This document shows, piece after piece, positions 6,274 to 13,480 of a stretch of DNA of 25,526 bases. The notes under the pieces were generated by a model. It was not told the DNA's origin. It saw only the letters and a list, made by a program, of their open reading frames with translations, and did not search any database. The translations under genes and the position numbers were made by a program. Numbering within the stretch: position 1 is the first letter of the stretch; every line of letters starts with the position of its first letter. The stretch is taken from contig CALKHU010000018.1 in assembly GCA_937991555.1 (NCBI GenBank), forward strand, positions 1 to 25,526, read 5' to 3'. The DNA is from an uncultured Caulobacter sp. Lineage in GTDB: Bacteria > Pseudomonadota > Alphaproteobacteria > Caulobacterales > Caulobacteraceae.

Positions 6274-6984
6274 TCAGAGGGCCGGCAGCGGCGTCGCCCG
6301 CGCGTCATCGAGGTAGCGCGCGCTGACCGGCTTCAGCGAGCCGTCCAGCTCGATCAGCAGCGGGTTGCCGGTCGGGATCTCGACCTCGACGATCTCATCG
6401 TCCGGCACCGCGAACAGCAGCTTCACGATGGCCCGCAGGCTGTTGCCGTGGGCGGCGACCAGCACCGTCTCACCGGCCTTCAGCCTCGGCGCGATCTCAG
6501 CGTCCCAGTAGGGCTGCACGCGATCGAGCGTGGTCTTGAGGCTTTCGGTGTCCGGGATCGCCTGGCCGGCGTAGCGCGGATCCCCCGCGAAGCTCCACTC
6601 GCTGTCGGCCGCCAGCGGCGGCGGCGGGATGTCGTAGCTGCGGCGCCAGATCTTCACCTGCGCGTCGCCGTGCTTCGCGGCCGTCTCGGCCTTGTCGAGG
6701 CCGGTCAGCCCGCCGTAGTGGCGCTCGTTCAGCCGCCAGTCCCTGATCAGCGGCAGATCGCCCTGCCCCGCCTCTGCCAGCGCGATCTCGGCGGTGCGGT
6801 TGGCGCGGGTCAGGACCGAGCTGAACACGCGGTCGAAACGCACGCCGGCCTGCTTGAGCAGTTCGCCGCCGCGCCTGGCCTGGGCCTCGCCCTCGGCGGT
6901 CAGGTCGACGTCCACCCAGCCGGTGAAGCGGTTTTCGAGGTTCCACTGGCTCTGGCCGTGGCGGAGAAGAACGAGCTTGGACAT
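6274..6984 (-). CDS. gpmA: 2,3-bisphosphoglycerate-dependent phosphoglycerate mutase
   Basis: A 236-residue cytoplasmic glycolytic/gluconeogenic enzyme interconverting 3- and 2-phosphoglycerate. It belongs to the histidine phosphatase superfamily: LLRHGQSQWN (6-15) with the phospho-accepting His9, FTGWVDVDLT, the RANRTAEIAL segment, NERHYGGLTGLDK with the catalytic Glu, and the second active-site histidine in AAHGNSLRA. Length and motifs fit the dPGM class (about 230-250 residues). The ATG at 6984 fits the family start exactly. No Shine-Dalgarno is visible in the bases before it, and the promoter candidate at 6993-7021 would start transcription almost at the ATG, so the mRNA may be leaderless. 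It is divergent from the DUF998 gene and upstream of the deaminase/pentapeptide genes across a repeat. Confidence 0.97.
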   Translation of the reverse strand: MSKLVLLRHGQSQWNLENRFTGWVDVDLTAEGEAQARRGGELLKQAGVRFDRVFSSVLTRANRTAEIALAEAGQGDLPLIRDWRLNERHYGGLTGLDKAETAAKHGDAQVKIWRRSYDIPPPPLAADSEWSFAGDPRYAGQAIPDTESLKTTLDRVQPYWDAEIAPRLKAGETVLVAAHGNSLRAIVKLLFAVPDDEIVEVEIPTGNPLLIELDGSLKPVSARYLDDARATPLPAL

Positions 6985-6992
6985 GGCCGGAC

Positions 6993-7021
6993 GGGCTAAG
7001 GGGCCGGGCGGGGAGCGTCAA
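6993..7021 (-). promoter_or_regulatory. Promoter candidate for gpmA
   Basis: On the minus strand TTGACGC (7015-7021) is an exact match to the Caulobacter housekeeping -35 (TTGACGS). Fourteen bases on, CTTAGCCC (6993-7000) is a poor -10 match. If real, transcription starts within a few bases of the gpmA ATG at 6984. Confidence 0.38.
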
Positions 7022-7091
7022 GGCCCGAAGGGGCTGTCGCCGGCGCCGAACCGTGTCATGCAGGGGCAAACCTGACGCCGGGGCACGTCAC

Positions 7092-7691
7092 ATGCGAACC
7101 ATCGCCTTCTGGTCGGCCGTCATCGGCTATCTGATCCTCGTCGTCATGATCGTCGCCGGGGGCGCGGCATGGCCCGGCTATTCCCACTACAGCCAGTTCA
7201 TCAGCGAGCTCGGGGCGACCGGCGCGCCGCACGGCCGGCTGGTCAGCCTCGGCGGGTTCCTGCCGATCGGCCTGCTGCTGACCCTGTTCGCGGTCCTGGC
7301 GATCTTCATCGAACCGCGCAGCGGCCTTCGGACGGCCGGATTCCTGTGCCTGGCGCTGTTCGCGACCGGCTACACCGGCGCGGCCTTTTTCCCTTGCGAT
7401 GCCGGCTGCCGGTCGGTGACGCCGAGCGCCTCGCAGATGATGCACAACCTCTTCGGGCTGGGCGGCTATCTCGCGGCGCCCGTCGGCCTTGTGCTGCTCG
7501 GGATCTCGGCGCGGACCTGGCCTGGCGGAAGGCCGCTGTTCCCCCTGGCCATCGTCTGCGCGGTGCTGGCGACGGGCGGCTTCCTGACGATGGTCGACAC
7601 GCCCTTCGGAGGCCTGTCGCAGCGCATCCTGGAAGCCGCTGTCGGCGTGTGGATCCTGGCCTGCGCCTTCACGCTTCGACGCCGGGCGTGA
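7092..7691 (+). CDS. DUF998 family integral membrane protein
   Basis: A 199-residue inner-membrane protein of the DUF998 family. The family signature is the loop YSHYSQFISELGATGAPHG (about 28-46), with a second loop AAFFPCDAGC and the MMHNLFGLGGY segment. I count about six hydrophobic helices: roughly 4-23, 49-70, 77-95, 117-140, 146-168 and 176-195. The function of DUF998 proteins is not established to my knowledge. The ATG at 7092 starts directly before the first helix; a GTG at 7053 would add 13 residues without family similarity. The upstream site is weak (CGGGGC). It is divergent from gpmA, and its last codons overlap the promoter candidate of the next gene. Confidence 0.8.
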   Translation: MRTIAFWSAVIGYLILVVMIVAGGAAWPGYSHYSQFISELGATGAPHGRLVSLGGFLPIGLLLTLFAVLAIFIEPRSGLRTAGFLCLALFATGYTGAAFFPCDAGCRSVTPSASQMMHNLFGLGGYLAAPVGLVLLGISARTWPGGRPLFPLAIVCAVLATGGFLTMVDTPFGGLSQRILEAAVGVWILACAFTLRRRA

Positions 7692-7703
7692 CGCTGCTAT
7701 ATC
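7676..7703 (+). promoter_or_regulatory. Strong promoter candidate for the small ORF-kdsD operon
   Basis: TCGACGC (7676-7682, 6 of 7 against TTGACGS), a 13-base spacer and GCTATATC (7696-7703, 8 of 8 against GCTANAWC). This is the best housekeeping-type promoter match I found in the window. The -35 lies inside the end of the DUF998 gene. The expected transcription start, about 6-8 bases after the -10, falls at or next to the ATG of the small gene at 7710. Confidence 0.6.
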
Positions 7704-7709
7704 CGGCGC

Positions 7710-7847
7710 ATGCTGCGTGACCGCGTCTTCTTTCCGCTCTGCATTCTGGCGGCGATCGTCATGATCGCGCTGGCGCTCGTCTGGCCACAGGGCATGGGCG
7801 CGCGGTCGCCGGCGCCGTTCGGCCACCCGGTGGAGCAGCAGAAATGA
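7710..7847 (+). CDS. Small single-span membrane protein upstream of kdsD
   Basis: A 45-residue protein with a basic N-terminus (MLRDR), one hydrophobic segment (about 6-25, VFFPLCILAAIVMIALALVW) and a polar, proline-containing tail. Predicted to be a single-pass inner-membrane protein with the tail outside the cytoplasm under the positive-inside rule. I do not recognise a family. Support for it being real: its stop overlaps the kdsD start (ATGA, 7844-7847), it begins where a strong promoter candidate predicts transcription to start, and its composition is membrane-protein-like. No Shine-Dalgarno precedes it, in keeping with a leaderless message. It could instead be a translated leader that couples ribosome entry into kdsD. 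Confidence 0.65.
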   Translation: MLRDRVFFPLCILAAIVMIALALVWPQGMGARSPAPFGHPVEQQK

Positions 7848-8797
7848 GCTTCGACGCCGTCGCGGTCGGCCGCCGCGTCCTGGTCACCGAGGCCGACGCC
7901 CTGCGCCGGATGAGCGACGAACTCGGCGACGTCTTCGTCCAGGCCGTCGAGACCCTGTTCGCCTGCAAGGGCCGCATCGTCCTGACCGGCATGGGCAAGA
8001 GCGGCCACGTGGCGCGCAAGATCGCCGCCACCATGGCCTCGACCGGCGCGCCGGCGATGTTCGTGCATCCGGCCGAGGCCAGCCACGGCGACCTCGGCAT
8101 GATCGGATCGGACGACGTGGTGCTGGGCCTGTCGAAGTCGGGCGAGGTGCGCGAGCTGGCCGACATCCTGGCCTACACCCATCGCTTCGGCATCCCGCTG
8201 ATCGCCATCACGGCCAATCCCGAGAGCGCGCTCGGCAAGGCCGCGACCCTGGTCCTGAAGCTGCCCGACGCGCCCGAGGCGACCGGCGAGGTCAGCGCCC
8301 CGACAACCTCCACCACCCTGCAGATCGCGCTGGGCGACGCCCTCGCGGTGGCGCTGCTGGAGCGGCGCGGCTTCACGGCCCGCGACTTCCACGTCTTCCA
8401 TCCGGGCGGCAAGCTGGGCGCCATGCTGCGCACGGTCGGCGACCTGATGCACAAGCTGGAGGAGGCTCCGCTGGTCGGCGAGGCGACGCCGATGCCGGAT
8501 GCGCTGCGCGTGATGACCGAACGCCGGCTGGGCATCGTCGGCGTCGTGGCCGGCGACGGGCGGCTGATCGGCGTCGTCACGGACGGCGACCTGCGCCGCA
8601 ACTTCGACGGCCTCGCCGACCGCACCGCCGGCGAGGTCATGACCCGCAATCCCAAGGCGGTGACGGCGGAGACCCTGGCCGGCGACGCCGCCCGCCTGAT
8701 GAATGACAGCCGCATCACCGCCCTGTTCGTGGTCCGCAACGGCAAGCCCGTCGGCGTGCTGCACGTCCATGACGTCCTGAGCGCCGGGGTGGTGTGA
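7844..8797 (+). CDS. kdsD: D-arabinose 5-phosphate isomerase (KdsD/KpsF family)
   Basis: A 317-residue cytoplasmic isomerase converting D-ribulose 5-phosphate to D-arabinose 5-phosphate, the first step to Kdo for lipopolysaccharide. The SIS (sugar isomerase) domain covers about 30-190, with GRIVLTGMGKSGHVARKIAATMASTG, the conserved HPAEASHGDLGMI (75-87) and GLSKSGE. Two CBS domains follow (about 205-262 and 265-317), recognisable by VVAGDGRLIGVVTDGDLRR and VVRNGKPVGVLHVHDVL. Length and order match KdsD exactly. The start overlaps the stop of the small membrane-protein gene. Downstream on the same strand come phosphomannomutase and ugd, so the region supplies envelope sugars. Confidence 0.95.
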   Translation: MSFDAVAVGRRVLVTEADALRRMSDELGDVFVQAVETLFACKGRIVLTGMGKSGHVARKIAATMASTGAPAMFVHPAEASHGDLGMIGSDDVVLGLSKSGEVRELADILAYTHRFGIPLIAITANPESALGKAATLVLKLPDAPEATGEVSAPTTSTTLQIALGDALAVALLERRGFTARDFHVFHPGGKLGAMLRTVGDLMHKLEEAPLVGEATPMPDALRVMTERRLGIVGVVAGDGRLIGVVTDGDLRRNFDGLADRTAGEVMTRNPKAVTAETLAGDAARLMNDSRITALFVVRNGKPVGVLHVHDVLSAGVV

Positions 8798-8876
8798 GGC
8801 GATTTTCGTTCCGCCCCCTCACCAAGTCGTCACACGGACGTTATAGGGGGCCCCTCACACACGCGAGCCCCGCTTG

Positions 8877-10379
8877 ATGCCCTTCCTTCCCCGCGCCGAC
8901 CTCGTCCCCAACACCCTCGCCTACGAGAGCGAGCCGCTGGTCAAGGCGACCGGCTTCCGCGAGTACGACGCGCGCTGGCTGTTCGGGCCGGAGATCAATC
9001 TGCTCGGCGTGCAGGCGCTGGGCCTGGGTCTTGGGACCTATATCCACGAACTCGGCCAGTCGAAGATCGTCGTCGGCCATGACTTCCGGTCCTACAGCCT
9101 GTCGATCAAGCAGGCGCTGACGCTGGGCCTGATCGCCGCCGGCTGCGAGGTGCTGGACATCGGCCTGGCCCTCTCGCCGACCGCCTACTTCGCCCAGTTC
9201 GACCTCGACGCCCCCTGCGTGGCCATGGTCACCGCCAGCCACAACGAGAACGGCTGGACCGGCGTGAAGATGGGCGCCAACCGCCCACTGACCTTCGGCC
9301 CTGACGAAATGGGCCGCCTGAAGGACATCGTACTGGGCGGCCAGTTCGTCGAGCGCGCCGGGGGCAAGGTCACCCGCGTCGAGGGCATGCGCGAGCGCTA
9401 CATCGCCGACGTCTCGCGCCGCGTGTCGCTGAAGCGTCCGCTCAAGGTCGTCGCCGCCTGCGGCAACGGCACCGCCGGCGCCTTCGTCCCCGAGGCCCTG
9501 CGCGCCATGGGCGTGGCGGTGGTCGTCGAGATGGACTGCGAGCTGGACTGGACCTTCCCCAAGTACAATCCGAACCCGGAAGACCATGAAATGCTCCACG
9601 CCATGGCCAGGGCCGTGAGGGAGCATGGCGCGGACCTGGCGCTCGGCTTCGACGGCGACGGCGACCGCTGCGGCGTGGTCGACGACACCGGCGAGGAGAT
9701 CTTCGCCGACAAGATCGGCCTGATGCTGGCCCGGGACCTCGCGCCGCTGAACCCGGGCGCGAAGTTCATCGTCGACGTGAAGTCGACCGGTCTGTTCGCC
9801 ACCGATCCGGTGCTGGAGGCCAATGGCTGCACCACCGTCTACTGGAAGACCGGTCACAGCTACATCAAGCGCAAGACCGCCGAAATCGGCGCCCTGGCCG
9901 GCTTCGAGAAGAGCGGCCACTTCTTCCTCAACGAGCCGCTGGGTCGCGGATACGACTGCGGCCTGACCGCGGCGGCGGCCGTGCTGGCCATGCTCGACCG
10001 CAACCCCGGCAAGTCGATGAGCCAGCTGAAGTCGGAACTGCCGGTGGCCTGGACCTCGCTGACCATGAGCCCCAAGTGCGGCGATGAGGTGAAGTACGGC
10101 GTCGTCGACCGGATCGTCGCCGAGTACCAGGCCCTGGCCGCGGCCGGCGGAACCATCCTGGGCCGGACGATCACCGACGTGATCACCGTCAACGGCGTTC
10201 GCGTGGCGCTCGAGGACGGCAGCTGGGTGCTGGTCCGCGCCTCGTCGAACAAGCCGGAAGTCGTTGTGGTCGTCGAGAGCACCCGCTCAGAGGACGACAT
10301 GCGCGCGCTGTTCCGCGAAGAGGTCAAACCCCGTCTGGCGAAGCACCCCGAAGTCGGGGCATACAACCAGGAAATCTGA
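8877..10379 (+). CDS. Phosphomannomutase/phosphoglucomutase
   Basis: A 500-residue alpha-D-phosphohexomutase interconverting hexose 1- and 6-phosphates (mannose and/or glucose). Motifs in order: FREYDARW (28-34), VGHDFR (66-71), the phosphoserine loop TASHNENGW with Ser121, the magnesium loop DGDGDR (259-264), the sugar-specificity loop FEKSGHFF (343-350) and the C-terminal phosphate-binding RASSNKPE. The products feed GDP-mannose or UDP-glucose synthesis. The ATG at 8877 is preferred to the adjoining TTG at 8874; no clear Shine-Dalgarno is seen. It lies 79 bases after kdsD and 13 bases before ugd. The spacer contains TTATAG (8841-8846), a possible -10 without a good -35. Whether mannose or glucose is preferred cannot be read from sequence alone. 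Confidence 0.92.
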   Translation: MPFLPRADLVPNTLAYESEPLVKATGFREYDARWLFGPEINLLGVQALGLGLGTYIHELGQSKIVVGHDFRSYSLSIKQALTLGLIAAGCEVLDIGLALSPTAYFAQFDLDAPCVAMVTASHNENGWTGVKMGANRPLTFGPDEMGRLKDIVLGGQFVERAGGKVTRVEGMRERYIADVSRRVSLKRPLKVVAACGNGTAGAFVPEALRAMGVAVVVEMDCELDWTFPKYNPNPEDHEMLHAMARAVREHGADLALGFDGDGDRCGVVDDTGEEIFADKIGLMLARDLAPLNPGAKFIVDVKSTGLFATDPVLEANGCTTVYWKTGHSYIKRKTAEIGALAGFEKSGHFFLNEPLGRGYDCGLTAAAAVLAMLDRNPGKSMSQLKSELPVAWTSLTMSPKCGDEVKYGVVDRIVAEYQALAAAGGTILGRTITDVITVNGVRVALEDGSWVLVRASSNKPEVVVVVESTRSEDDMRALFREEVKPRLAKHPEVGAYNQEI

Positions 10380-10392
10380 GGACTTTCAGCGC

Positions 10393-11694
10393 ATGCGCGT
10401 CGCGATGATCGGCACCGGCTACGTCGGCCTGGTGTCCGGGGCCTGTTTCGCCGATTTCGGCCACACCGTCTGCTGCATCGACAAGGATGCCGGCAAGATC
10501 GACCGCCTCAAGAAGGGCGAGATCCCGATCTTCGAGCCCGGCCTCGACGATCTGGTGGAGCGGAACGTCCGCGAGGGCCGGCTGAGCTTCAGCGTCGAGG
10601 CGGCCGAGGCGATCCGCACGGCCGACGCGGTGTTCATCGCCGTCGGCACCCCGACGCGCCGCGGCGACGGCCATGCCGACCTGTCCTACGTCTATGCGGC
10701 GGCCGAGGAGATCGCCCAGTTGATGGACGGCTTCACGGTGGTGGTCACCAAGTCGACCGTGCCGGTCGGCACCGGCGACGAGGTCGAGGCCATCATCCGC
10801 AAGACCCGCCCGGACGCGGAATTCGCGGTGGTGTCGAACCCCGAGTTCCTGCGCGAGGGCGCGGCGATCGAGGATTTCAAGCGCCCGGACCGGGTGGTCG
10901 TCGGCACCGACGACGAACGCGCCCGCGAGGTGATGAACGAGCTCTACCGCCCGCTCTTTCTCAACGAGACGCCGATGGTCTTCACCAGCCGGCGGACCAG
11001 CGAGCTGATCAAGTACGCGGCCAACGCCTTCCTCGCCATGAAGATCACCTTCATCAACGAGATGGCCGACCTCTGCGAGGCCGTCGGCGCCGACGTCCAG
11101 CAGGTGGCCAAGGGCATCGGCCTGGACAAGCGGATCGGCGGGAAGTTCCTGAACGCCGGCCCGGGCTATGGCGGCAGCTGCTTCCCGAAGGACACCATCG
11201 CCCTGGTCCGCACGGCCAGCGACGCGGGCGCGCCTGTGCGGCTGATCGAGACCACCGTCGCCGTCAATGACGCCCGCAAGAAAGCCATGGCCGGCAAGGT
11301 GGCGGACGCGGTGGACGGCGACCTGAAGGGCAAGACGGTCGGCGTGCTCGGCCTGACCTTCAAGCCCAACACCGACGACATGCGCGACGCGCCGAGCCTC
11401 GACATCGTGCCGGCGCTGCAGGCGATGGGCGCCAGGGTGCAGGCGTTCGACCCCGAGGGCCACGAGGCGCGCCAGATGCTGCGCGACGTCGACTTCAAGG
11501 CCAACGCCTATGACGCCGTCGAAGGCGCCGACGCGGTGGTGATCATCACCGAGTGGGACCAGTTCCGCGCGCTCGACCTCGACCGCGTGAAACTGCTGAT
11601 GAAGTCGCCGACGGTCATCGACCTGCGCAACATCTACCGCCCCGACGACATGCAACGCCGCGGCTTCCGCTATTCGAGCGTCGGCCGGCGGTAG
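10393..11694 (+). CDS. ugd: UDP-glucose 6-dehydrogenase
   Basis: A 433-residue NAD-dependent enzyme oxidising UDP-glucose twice to UDP-glucuronate, a precursor of capsule, exopolysaccharide and lipopolysaccharide sugars. The N-terminal Rossmann motif is GTGYVGLVSG (7-16), followed by VGTP (84-87), TKSTVPVGT (119-127) and NPEFLREGAA. The central ELIKYAANAFLA holds the catalytic-region Lys207. The active-site cysteine is Cys263 in GPGYGGSCFPKDT. The C-terminal UDP-binding domain has VLGLTFKPNTDDMRDAPS. The ATG at 10393 follows a GAGGA site overlapping the upstream TGA, so ugd is probably coupled to the phosphomannomutase gene. GalU, which makes its substrate, is encoded at 19223. Confidence 0.97.
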   Translation: MRVAMIGTGYVGLVSGACFADFGHTVCCIDKDAGKIDRLKKGEIPIFEPGLDDLVERNVREGRLSFSVEAAEAIRTADAVFIAVGTPTRRGDGHADLSYVYAAAEEIAQLMDGFTVVVTKSTVPVGTGDEVEAIIRKTRPDAEFAVVSNPEFLREGAAIEDFKRPDRVVVGTDDERAREVMNELYRPLFLNETPMVFTSRRTSELIKYAANAFLAMKITFINEMADLCEAVGADVQQVAKGIGLDKRIGGKFLNAGPGYGGSCFPKDTIALVRTASDAGAPVRLIETTVAVNDARKKAMAGKVADAVDGDLKGKTVGVLGLTFKPNTDDMRDAPSLDIVPALQAMGARVQAFDPEGHEARQMLRDVDFKANAYDAVEGADAVVIITEWDQFRALDLDRVKLLMKSPTVIDLRNIYRPDDMQRRGFRYSSVGRR

Positions 11695-11699
11695 GATTC

Positions 11700-11725
11700 G
11701 GGACAGACACCTGGGTGTCTGTCCC
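11700..11725. terminator. Perfect hairpin between convergent ugd and sulfotransferase
   Basis: Twelve-base arms (11700-11711 and 11714-11725, core GGACAGACACC / GGTGTCTGTCC) pair perfectly around a two-base centre. There is no T-run on either side, so it is not a textbook intrinsic terminator. It lies between two stop codons and can fold in both transcripts, so a bidirectional terminator or 3'-end stabiliser is likely. It belongs to the hairpin family also seen at 15420, 20092 and 23100. Confidence 0.7.
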
Positions 11726-12630
11726 TAGCGCGCCCGCAGCGCCGCCTCCAAGGCCGCGTAGTCGGCGAACCCTGTCGCGGGCAGCACCGTCTCCGCCCAT
11801 CTTGCGTCGAGCAGAGCCGCAGTTTCCGGCGGCAGCTCCTTCACATGGCCGCCGACCACGCCCTTGCGGACCTTGGCCGAGTCGCTGCCCGGCGGCAGGC
11901 CGCAGCGCGCCTCCGACAGCGCCCGCATCATGGCGTCGTCGTAGCGGTCCTTGTGCTTGAGCATGAAGTCGATCGACGACTGCTCGAGCGCCAGGGCCAG
12001 CAGGTCGTCGTCCAGCGGGATGTCGCAGAAGGCAGCCAGTCTGCGGATGCTGCCTTCCGGGTCAGAGACCATCTGCTCGTAACTGAAGATCAGCACGCCA
12101 GGATTGTCGCGCTGGTTCCACCAGCTGAGCAGGTGGCCCCAGTAGTCGGGCGCGCCCGGCGGACCGTTCAGGCGCGAGACGGCGAACTCGTGGATGCCGA
12201 TCGTCCCCGGCTCGAAGAACCAGCCCTCGAAGAAGCGGTAGAGCGAGACCATCGCGTCCTTCGGATCGCGGAACGACACCACGGCCTTCGCACCCGGCGG
12301 GATCATCTCGAACGGCAGGTGGCTCTTGAACCCCCGCGGCGCGGCGCGCTGCTCTGCGTCCAGGTCGATGCCGAGGCTGGCGGCGGTCTCGATCCACGGC
12401 ACGACGCGCGAGATGTCGTCGAAGTCCATGTCGCCGCGGGTGCGCAGGGTGTGAAAGGTCTGCTGCAGCCAGGTGGTCCCGCACTTGCCGAAGGGGGTGA
12501 TGACGACGTCGGTCGGCCGGGGCCGGTAGGACGCGATCGACCGCCCCGGCTCGTCGGGCGCCATCAGCTGTCCCATCACCGCGCCGAGTTCAGCCAGGGT
12601 GGTCGCCCGTCGTCCTGCCTGGATGTCCAT
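11725..12630 (-). CDS. PAPS-dependent sulfotransferase (cytosolic type)
   Basis: A 301-residue protein of the Sulfotransfer_1 family, which moves sulfate from PAPS to a hydroxyl or amine. The 5'-phosphosulfate loop is TPFGKCGTTWLQQ (45-57), close to the eukaryotic TYPKSGTTW. The likely catalytic His104 is in FKSHLP. The 3'-phosphate site is SFRDPKDAMVS (119-129), and the C-terminal cofactor motif is RKGVVGGHVKEL (255-266). All expected motifs are present, so it looks active; the acceptor is unknown. The ATG at 12630 has GGGGGGAG upstream. It is convergent with ugd and divergent from the DUF969 operon, with no PAPS-synthesis gene nearby. Confidence 0.9.
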   Translation of the reverse strand: MDIQAGRRATTLAELGAVMGQLMAPDEPGRSIASYRPRPTDVVITPFGKCGTTWLQQTFHTLRTRGDMDFDDISRVVPWIETAASLGIDLDAEQRAAPRGFKSHLPFEMIPPGAKAVVSFRDPKDAMVSLYRFFEGWFFEPGTIGIHEFAVSRLNGPPGAPDYWGHLLSWWNQRDNPGVLIFSYEQMVSDPEGSIRRLAAFCDIPLDDDLLALALEQSSIDFMLKHKDRYDDAMMRALSEARCGLPPGSDSAKVRKGVVGGHVKELPPETAALLDARWAETVLPATGFADYAALEAALRAR

Positions 12631-12778
12631 GCCGCTCCCCCCGTCATCGACGGCGCGACGGTAACCCAGGCTGTGCGGCCCTCATAGGCATCCGCGCCGA
12701 AGGGGCGTGTCGAAGGCCGCAATTCCTCTCAATCCCCGCAGGGCCTAGCATCCCGTTGAACGGGAGAGAGTCGCCGAC

Positions 12779-13480
12779 ATGTGGGTGTTGCTGGGGGTGG
12801 TCGCGGTCGTGCTGGGCTTCGCGCTCAGGCTCAATCCGCTGCTGACGGTGGTGGTCGCAGCGCTGGTCACCGGCGTGGCGGCGGCGATCGGCTCCGGACC
12901 GGCGCCGGCCGCGCTCTGGGCCGGCGCGCTCGACACCCTGGCGGTGCTCGGCAAGGGCTTCCGGGACAACCGCTACATCAGCGTGACCTGGCTGATCCTG
13001 CCGCTGATCGGCCTGCTCGAGCGGGAGGGCCTGCAGGAGCGCGCGCGGACCCTCATCCAGCGGCTGAAGTCGGCGACCACCGGCCGGCTGCTGCTGGTCT
13101 ACCTGGTCGTCCGCCAGGGCACGGCGGCGCTGGGCCTGACCTCGCTGGGCGGCCACCCGCAGATGGTCCGTCCCCTGATCGCGCCGATGGCCGAGGCGGC
13201 GGCCGAGGCGCAGGATCCGGCCCTGCCGGACAAGACCCGCGACCGTGTGAAGGCGATGGCCGCCGCCACCGACAACGTCGGCCTGTTCTTCGGCGAGGAC
13301 ATCTTCATCGCCATCGCCTCGATCCTGCTGATCAAGGGCTTCCTCGAGACCAACGGCATCATCGTCCAGCCCCTGCAGCTGTCGGTGTGGGCCATTCCGA
13401 CGGCGGTGGCGGCGCTGCTGATCCACGGGACGCGGCTGATGCTGCTCGACCGGGCGCTTAAGCGGGAGGCGGGGCGGTGA
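12779..13480 (+). CDS. DUF969 family membrane protein
   Basis: A 233-residue inner-membrane protein of the DUF969 family. Recognisable family segments are GFALRLNPLLTVVVAALVTG (13-32), GKGFRDNRYISVTWLILPLIGLLEREGLQERA, and RQGTAALGLTSLGGHPQMVRPLIAPMAEAAA. I see about five to six hydrophobic helices. The family nearly always occurs with DUF979, as here, and I recall the pair being found beside pyroglutamyl peptidase or 5-oxoprolinase genes in other bacteria, which suggests transport of 5-oxoproline or a related compound; that is inference. The ATG at 12779 follows GGGAGAGAG by eight bases. A small hairpin (12751-12756 with 12760-12765) covers part of that site. First gene of a three-gene operon. 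Confidence 0.88.
   Translation: MWVLLGVVAVVLGFALRLNPLLTVVVAALVTGVAAAIGSGPAPAALWAGALDTLAVLGKGFRDNRYISVTWLILPLIGLLEREGLQERARTLIQRLKSATTGRLLLVYLVVRQGTAALGLTSLGGHPQMVRPLIAPMAEAAAEAQDPALPDKTRDRVKAMAAATDNVGLFFGEDIFIAIASILLIKGFLETNGIIVQPLQLSVWAIPTAVAALLIHGTRLMLLDRALKREAGR

Noticed and set aside
8792..8860. Eight-bp inverted repeat GTGTGAGG / CCTCACAC between kdsD and the mutase gene
   Set aside because: Short arms 53 bases apart in GC-rich DNA; probably chance and no terminator-like T-run.
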